A stretch of DNA of 64,000 nucleotides from Lepeophtheirus salmonis (Eukaryota > Arthropoda > Copepoda > Siphonostomatoida > Caligidae): positions 12,648,001-12,712,000 of the forward strand of contig NC_052136.2 of assembly GCF_016086655.4 (NCBI RefSeq), given 5' to 3'. The notes beneath the pieces are model-generated. The model searched no databases, was not told the origin of the DNA, and worked only from the letters and a program-made list of their open reading frames with translations. Below, one piece after another: positions 40,601 through 49,600 of the stretch (its first letter is position 1; each line of letters begins with the position of its first letter). A program made the position numbers and the translations under genes.

Positions 40601-43600
40601 AATGGAAAACTTCAATTTTTCTTTCTTTTTGCCAAATTTCATTCAAATAGCTTCTAAAATGAATTCACTAGAACAAATTCAGAAAATCCTTGCCACTCTC
40701 CTTCAAGATTAAAATTTTATGGGACAAGAAGACCGAGAAAGTGGTAGACAAGCTTCACAACCGTATGAATAACTGCTACAGTGTCAAAGTCGAGACGAAG
40801 TCAGAGATAGAGATACCCCACAAAACATCCTGCGTACGTCATGGACTTTGGAGTCATTTGCATTGACAAGAAGAGGATCTTTTTCAAACAAGGAGAGTCT
40901 GTCGACACGGAGGATAACTTCAAGGTACATAGGGCCATGCTTTCCTTTTTTAACCCCAATTACCCTAAGGGTGATTATTTGTGGCAGTAGGATAGAAATT
41001 CCTACCCCCATCGCAAAAATAACTAAGCCTTATCAAATATAAATTTGCTTATTTATGGCCATCGAACATCTGACCCATCGGCTCCCTCCCTCAACCCACT
41101 GGACGATTGCTTTTGGAGCAACTGTGGAGAGTAGGTCTTATTGCTCCCCACCAGACCAACATTGACTCCTTCAATTCAGATACCAAGGAGGCATGTCATC
41201 AGATTGCCCCGAATTACTACTCATTTCGGTAACTAATTTTCAATTCGCCATCAGATTCTGTAATCAAGGGGATTCAGGTCGGGGCTCTGCAGTGGCCTGA
41301 AGTCCTTCAGTCAGAACTTCATCTTTCTTTGGCCATCCAATCATGTACAATTTTGCCGTAAGAGCAGGAGCCCGTACTGATGAAAGCAATAATTGACTTT
41401 TTTGATTGCTTTGTGGTCTTGCGAACCCAGGGTAGCACTTTGTTTGCAAAATCATCAAATAATCCTTGTTAGTGAATCTGTATCTAAAAGGGAACAGATT
41501 GGCTTCAGTTTCTGACCTTTAGATGAAACAATGGCCATCATTATAACTGAGGCCGTATTTTTGGTGTTGAACACTGCACGGATGTTGCAGTTAACTTCTC
41601 AAAAACATTCGACCCGATAATTGTTGTTGTTGTGAGCAAGGGTCGTTCAATATGTTTGAGAGACTTGTTAGCAGCTTTTTTTTTACAGCATTGAACACCT
41701 TGGAACAGCTCACCGATCCCTTCTTCGCAAAGTCCGTCTAAATCATCTTCGGATTTTTCAAAAAAACTATTTTAGGCTTTAATTTGTATTGGCTTTCCCC
41801 TTTTATGACGATCACTCATGTCTTCACCATTGTTGATCTTAACCCCGACCCTCCAGACGGTCGTTCTAAAGACATAAAGGTTCTTTACAGTATAAAAATT
41901 GATAAATACGGCGTACACTAAACGAGCCACTTCTTGCCTTTTTTCTCAATTTGCTCAAACTTGATAAATAAGCTGTTCATAAGGTGAACTATCAGTTGTT
42001 CTTTTTTTAACGCAACTTTCCCATAAAATCAACCAAAACCTTTCAAACGACAATAAAAGACATGTTCCTAAACTTTTTGACTGCCTCGTATATGTACATA
42101 AAACATAAGTACTTAATCACAAAATGGTTCATAAATAGAACCACATTCATTGAAAGAATGAATAGACAGAAAAATATTCATTCTATTAATGTGTACATTA
42201 GTTTTGTTACATCAAGGCCGGTTTAAACGGAGCGGGGTCTGAGGTAAATATTTATGAAAATAAATATTAGTTCTTACCTTTTTAAAAAGTTGATGAACAT
42301 GACCTTTTTTAGAAAGGGTCAAACCTTTTTTTTATTTTTATGGCCTTTTCTTAATAAATCTATTTTCAGTGTATATATTCCAATTTAAAAAAAATATATA
42401 TACTCAGCACGGGGACCCATAGTTATGACAAAGACCTTTATTTTTGTATCGATTAATATGAATAATGGATATTTTCATACATTCTTGAGTAAAAATAGAA
42501 CCAAATATTTTAGTATTCACATATACACAAGATAATTGTCAAAAGGAATTTGGGTTCCTGAGGGTATGGAAAGGTAGACACTTAGAAATTTGATGATGTT
42601 ATAAATTTTACTTAAAAAAACTTAAATACAATTACCAAATTTCGCAAGGGATCAAATACTTCTTTCGGATTTACTAAGAACACAAAACTTATAATAAATG
42701 CTTAGAATGATGTTTTTTATAGCTGATAAGATCCTAAAGCATGAAGATACTAGTTTTAATATTTTTGGGAGTTTTGTATTAATCAAGTTACCTAAAAATT
42801 TAAACAATGTATAAACAGGGGCGTCCGGAAAAGGTGGGCTGAATTTTTTTTTGCTTTTTACTAAAAATTTAATTTAATTTTTGAAATTTATTTTCAAAAA
42901 TTAAATTTTCTTTGAATAGCCATGGATTTTTAAATTTTTTATATTTGAAATATATTTTTTAATTTTTATGAACAGTGAATTTTAAAATATTTGTCTAAAA
43001 AGTTTAATATTTGATTTTTTTTTCGAATAAATTTTATTTTTATTGAACATCTGCGGATTTATAATTTTTTTTCTCCAGAAAAAGTTAATCTGTTGTGAAT
43101 AGCTGTAGATTTTAAATTAGTTGGGAAAAAATTTAACTTTTGAATTTTTTTTTCCAAAGAATTTTTTTTTTGTGAACAGTTGTGTGTTTTGGAAAGTTCA
43201 TTATTATTGAACAACTAGGGACTTCTCAATTTTTTTTTCCAGAAAATTAAATTTTTTTATGAATAGTTGTAGATTTTTTTTTCTTTTCAAAAATGTAATA
43301 CTTAAAATTTAACTATTGAAATTTTTTGTGAATAGGTGGTTTAAAAAAAAAAAAATTAAAAAAATTTATGATTAAAATTTTTTTTTTTCCAAAAAAAAGT
43401 CTTCTTTGATTATTTTCAATCAAAATTCAAAATCCTAACCTTCTCCAACCCCCCCACGAGAAAAAAAAAATTTAAAATCACCCTACCGATGCTCCTAATA
43501 ATTAATGCGGCATGAATGTTATTTACTTATGTTACTCACTTAGAGGGCCCTATTAAAAATTTATGGCACGTCCTCAACCTACAGACTCTTACACCACCTT

Positions 43601-46600
43601 GCAGATAATATAATTGTTTAAGTTTGCTCATGCCTTATTAAAGAACATATTTGAAAATCATTCAGACTCAATTTTGAAAAAAATCCTTCTATCTCGCCTT
43701 TAATTTGACGTTCCACATTTGTATTTTATAACATGTCCGTTAGAAACTTTGATTCATCTCTGACCGAGCAGGAAGAATATTTTTAGGTTTTTATTAAATC
43801 AACATCTACAAAATCTGATACATCAAAAGTAAAAACTACTTCAACTAAGTCATGTACATTTACAGATAACGTTACTTTCCCTAATGGAGTATGTTCATTG
43901 TGTCTTCTCTTTGTGGAATTCACCTTGAGCACACAGTTAAAAGGGTGAATATATGGAGGGTGATTGGTTAAAAAATGTCGCCACGACCACTACCTTGCTC
44001 AAATATTGATCACATGGTTTATGTTTCACTTCTTTGTTTTAAAGCTTTCGGTCCTATATGTTTATATAATGCTATCCAGTGGCTTCCTCAAGATGAGAGA
44101 TATATATTTTTTGGAGGGGAAGAGGGTCTGGATTTTGGAAATTTGTAAAATCCAAAAATTAAATTTTTAATAGTTATTCGGAAAAAATACATTTTTGGCA
44201 AAAAAAAAATAAAATCAAAAATTATACTTTTTCGAAAAAAAAAAATACAAAAAACTAAAGATATTCTCAAAAAATTTAAAAATCTACAGTTTTTCACAAA
44301 AAAAAAAAGAAGTTTTTTATCAAAAATCTACAGCTATTTCCCAAAAAATTTAATTTGTTAATTAAAATTTCAATTAATTCACTATTTGGATTTTTTTTTT
44401 TTTACAAATGCTCAGATATTAACAAAAAAATTCTAAAATTCAAAATTATATTTTGTGGAAAAATATTTCAAAATTCATGGCTTTTGAGAAACAATTAAAT
44501 TTTTTAGAAAAAAAAATCAAATATTCATTTTTTTAAGAAAATCAATCTTTAAAAGAACTATTTTTTCGCGTAGAATTTTTTCCTCCTAACAAAAAAAAAT
44601 CTAGTAGAAAGCAAATATCACTTAATTTTACCCCACTCCTGCGGACCATGAGCCATTGATTTTTTGCTATATGAATATTTTCCTTAGGAAAACAGAAGGA
44701 ATAATAAACAAGTAAAATAATATTTCATGCTAGTGAATAGAATAAAATGAGTGCAATAACTTTTTCATTTTTTTGCCTCTTAGTTGCTACTTTTGTATTT
44801 TTTTTTTTTTTTGAGGTGAGAGATGCATCAGCAATAACTTTAAAGATAGCAAAAGAGTAAAAAAATGAAAAGGATAATGATTTGATATAAAATATCAAAC
44901 GTAATAATTACAAAAATGAAAAGTAATGCTTTAAAAATACACACAAAAAAACAAGTACATAAATAATTGTCATAACGATAATGAAGAAAGAAAGAAAGAA
45001 AGGGAGAGAGATAAAGATAATTCTATGAGGGCGTGATCATACAATAAATTCTACTCCTAAAAAATGTATTACTATGATTATGTATGTGTGTATGTATTTT
45101 TATCTGCAACATATTATGAAGGTTGAGTGATTTTATGTATGTATTACCTATGTCATTAGGGGAAACAGCGTGGGCAGTTGTAGCCTGCTCTTTTTTCTAA
45201 AATATCCAAAAAGCCAAGATAAATAGAAATAAAAAATTATACCTAATGACGAAAATCCAGTGTAGAATGACATGTTAAAAATAGAAACCGACAATCAACA
45301 TGTTACTCCTGACAATTTGAAGAATTTTTTGGAGAATAAAAAGAATAATACTCATGATGTTTCATTAGATCAGCTACAATCAGTTGTGGCAAGGGAGGAA
45401 GGAGAAAATGATATATAAAACAAGTAAATATCGTTCTTTGTCACTATGATTCATTATTCAATTAAACTTTCTTTTCAATCCCAAAAAAAAAAAATTGATT
45501 CGTGACCACCAGATCCGATATACTAAAAATAAGTTGAATATATTTTGGGGATATGCTGGGCCCAAAATTTTTAAGAACACATCAGAATTTGAGTATATAA
45601 AAAATCCACAAATGAAAAGAAGTCATTTTGAAACTCCCATTTCGAAGGCAACTCGTGTTTGATTAGATTCTGTTTTTGACAGATTATCAAGTATTTTTGG
45701 CTCATATTTTTGCAAAGGTATTTTTCAGGGACTACTCATGCTATGAATCCGCATTGATTTGAAAGCAATGTGAAATGACTTAAAAAACATACGGAAAGGA
45801 AATCTTGTCTCCAGCTTACGATTTGTACCAATAAAAAGGAAAGTCGTCATGGAAATTCTTCATTCCCACGATGATGTTTATAGGAAAAAGTTGACTTTTT
45901 TTTACTTCATGTTTCTTCTAGGCAAAGGCCTCTATGTAGTAAAAAATTCGATCTGAAATAATGTCGACTATAGGTGTATTTTTATGTTATCCGGATTTGA
46001 TTGTACTTAAATTTATCTCAAAGTAAGAGAGAATGGAAATCTATTCTGCTCAATGAAAGTACAACTTATAGTATAACGGGGAAAAATGTATGGCAGCGTT
46101 CTGGGTTTGTTAATTTAAAAAAAAACTTATACAAAGTGGTACAAGAAGAATTCAAGTTGGAGATAGGGTGGGTCTTGGAGTCGTATCCGAAGCACCCAGA
46201 TACGGTATAAGTAAACTTGTATTATCCAAAAAGAAGATCCAAAAACCCGAACAAACTTCGAGTATGCAAACAGATCATAAAAGAAGATCCGAGGGATTTT
46301 TCAGATCTTATATTATTGCTTTGTACTTTATATATCTATATCGAACGTAGACTTTCTATTTATCTTGATTAGTGCGTGGAGCCACATCTACATAAAGATT
46401 TATATCTGTCGTGATTATTTTACGCGTTATTACCTCACTAACACAAAAATGAACAATGCATTTGGTGGTCGCTGTCGAAGTTTCTTCTTCTTTTCCTCTT
46501 AACAGTGTTCTTAAGATAGATTGGTTGGAAAAAAAAATAGTTCTTATTAAGGTGTGAACTATGACCAACTATTATTGAATAATAATTCAAGAACTGAGAA

Positions 46601-49600
46601 ATTACCAACTGATTTTGGGCCTTTTTGTTCTTTTGGGATGATAGATTGCAAGATACAGTATAGGTTACAACGTGTCTAATGTTATTCTAACAATAACTTT
46701 TAAAATAACTTATCATTATGTTCAATTATTAGTAATATTGGGTTTTCATTGTTTCATCATCAGCAATCACTGTAAATCTCACCGATACTATTTGATTAAG
46801 GTTCGAACTTTGGATAAAAGGCTCTTAAAATTCGAGACAAGTATCTGTCTAAATTGGGGTTCTGATCTGGATCCAAAAGTTCGGGCACCCGAAATTTACT
46901 CAAATATTTATGTCCAAAGATCAGAACCGAGCCAGATCCGATAAAAAGTGTCTATCTGTACTTTAGGCTCGTGATTTTCGGCCAAATTCCACATATGAGT
47001 TCTGGAAAAGTGACGGAGACAAAAAAAAGTTATTTCAATAACATTTTTTAAGCTAGACACACACGAAGAAGTAATTCTTTGAACAATATCTTTTTAGTCA
47101 CGGGGTTAAACTCCTTACAACTATTATAAGAGGATCAGAGATGAGACATTCAATGTTTATATAATATTGAAGTACGTATAAGAGTGAAAGCACATCACTA
47201 TTATTAATGTACACATGAAGAGTAAACGCACAAGTACGTAAATTCTCTAACAAAAAATGATTTCAAACATCAGTCAAAAGACCAAATCTAATTAGAGAAT
47301 ACTAAAAAGATTCAAAATACTTTAAAACGTACATACATTGTACATATCATAGATGATGATAAGAAAAAGAGTCTAAGATCTTTCCCATCTACATCCACTT
47401 AAAAAAAAAAGAAACCATTTTTTCTTTCTCTACTTCTTCTTCTTCGAGAACGATGATGTAAGAACAGGAACAAAAATAAATAAAAAAGGAAAAAAGGGGA
47501 CACAATTTCACTAAATAATAATTTGAAAATCAAATATTTGGTTATAGATTATTACTACATACTATATTTTTATAGACTACACTATGTAATTATACTACAA
47601 CTAAAAATATTCTTATTAGGAATTTGTCAACTATTTTCCTTGCTGCGGTAAACGTAATGTGTTTTTGTATTTGGTGAAGAGGGTGAAGAGTGGGAGAGAG
47701 CAACGTCTGGTTGTGGCTCCCCTTACATAGATACATACATGTTATAGACCCGTGTTGGATTCGAGTCATAAGTTTCGAGTTCATACTTGGACCCATTTTT
47801 GAGTTCTACCTTGAGAGTAGTTCTTCGTGTTAGGACTATTCATTAATGATGGAACGATTCATCGGAATAGGAGAATCGGGTGTTGTATTTAAAATTGGCA
47901 ATGGGGAAATAATGTTTAATTTGCAATTCCGATTCTTATTTATTATTATTTGTTACTGGGATTTTTTACTATTCATTACTTTTCTAAGTTATAAAAAAAG
48001 TCCAGCCTCTCCACACAAAAAAAAAAAAAATATAAATAATAATAAGGGAATTTTTGGTTTTTACTCAAAAATTTAATAAAATTTTTTAATTTTTTTTTGC
48101 AAACATTTTTTTTTTTTTTGAGAGCAGCTGGATATTTTACATTTTTTTCCCAAAAAATTCTATTTACTATGAGCAGCTATGGATTTTGGAAATTTTACTC
48201 TTTTAGTAATTCATTTTTGAGAAAAGCCATGCTTTTTTGATTTTTTTTTGTAGAACAATTGTGAATTTTGGAAAAATATTAATATCAAATTGTATTTTTG
48301 AAATTTTTTTTCAACAAAAAGCCAAAAATCAAGCCACTCCCCCTCCCCAAAAAATAGAAAAAAATATATATCTGGACGCCCCTGATAGCAAAATGGTAGT
48401 TTTTAACTATTACTTAAAATATTAACGAATCGGATTATATGTATCGGAATTTTTCACAAGAATTGTATCCGATTTGGTATTGGGATATATTTTTTTTTTT
48501 GAATAGTCCTCCCATTGTTGCTTAAAGTCTACTAGAGTTCCCCACTTCCCCCCGTAATTGGTCAGAGTTAGTTGCACCGATTAGTTATAAATCGATATTG
48601 TCGTATGCACAATAATTAATCCTTCTGATCTAGGAAATATTATAGGTTTGTAAATAGTAGGACCAAAGACGAGCGCGATATTATTTGAAGTTGAAACTTG
48701 GAGATTTTTTTTTTTTTTTCAATGTTGCTTTAATTGGTCAGATGTAGTTGTACTGATTAAGTATATGTAAAAATTATAGGATTACAATTACTCCATCTGA
48801 CCTGGGAATCTAATTTGAAGCCCATATACAATATGTATATTTCCTTTTTTAGGAACAACCTGGGCGCGAGCCTACGTAGATTGAGTTCATGAAAATAATT
48901 TCTCCTGAGCGCGTAGTACATTGAGCTACGTAGTCCCAGAGTGTTTATTAAAGCTGTTATCATTATACATTGATTGTTTAGGAGAAAAAATCAAAGTATT
49001 ATGTGCATATAAAAGCAAGAAGTACTCCGACGTCCATTTTTAGAGTCTAACAAGGATTTTAACTTAAAACTCCTTGAAAATTGAGAAGTTCCACATATTT
49101 TGTTAAGTGATGTCTCCTTTTCAATATGTTGTACATCAACTCTTCTATTCATATATAAGGAGCGTATAGGTATAGTAGTTTGATTGTCATTTTAAGTGGT
49201 ACTAGAAATGTGTGTCTAATTATTAAGAGAATGTTTTACGTTTTGATTATTTGAGTTCAATTAAAGTCGAAACTTTTCCCAAAATAGATTTTTCAGAAAA
49301 TCGTCCTGTAGTAAACTTGAGTTTTTTTCTCGAGTTCGAGTCATACTTGAATCCAACACAAATATAGACATAAATAAATACATACATACATACATAATTC
49401 TACGTTAAAACCCTATTACTTATTTACAAAACTAAAAATATTTCTACTCCAACATACTATGACTATTTATATGAATTAAAAAGTAGTTCTGAGTATCAGA
49501 TGTTTTATGAATATTATTTTTTTAAAACCGTGAAACTTTTTGTGCAAGAATTCATTAATTATTTATTATGTTTTATGGAAAAAAAGAAAGACAAAAAAGT

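Noticed and set aside
41510..41760. Minus-strand stretch that might be a transposase N-terminus
   Set aside because: No clear motif in any frame. Left inside the tentative mariner interval without a separate call.
46001..46350. Two overlapping plus-strand frames after the pogo-like element
   Set aside because: Not recognisable as transposase or host protein, and they change frame without a common theme.
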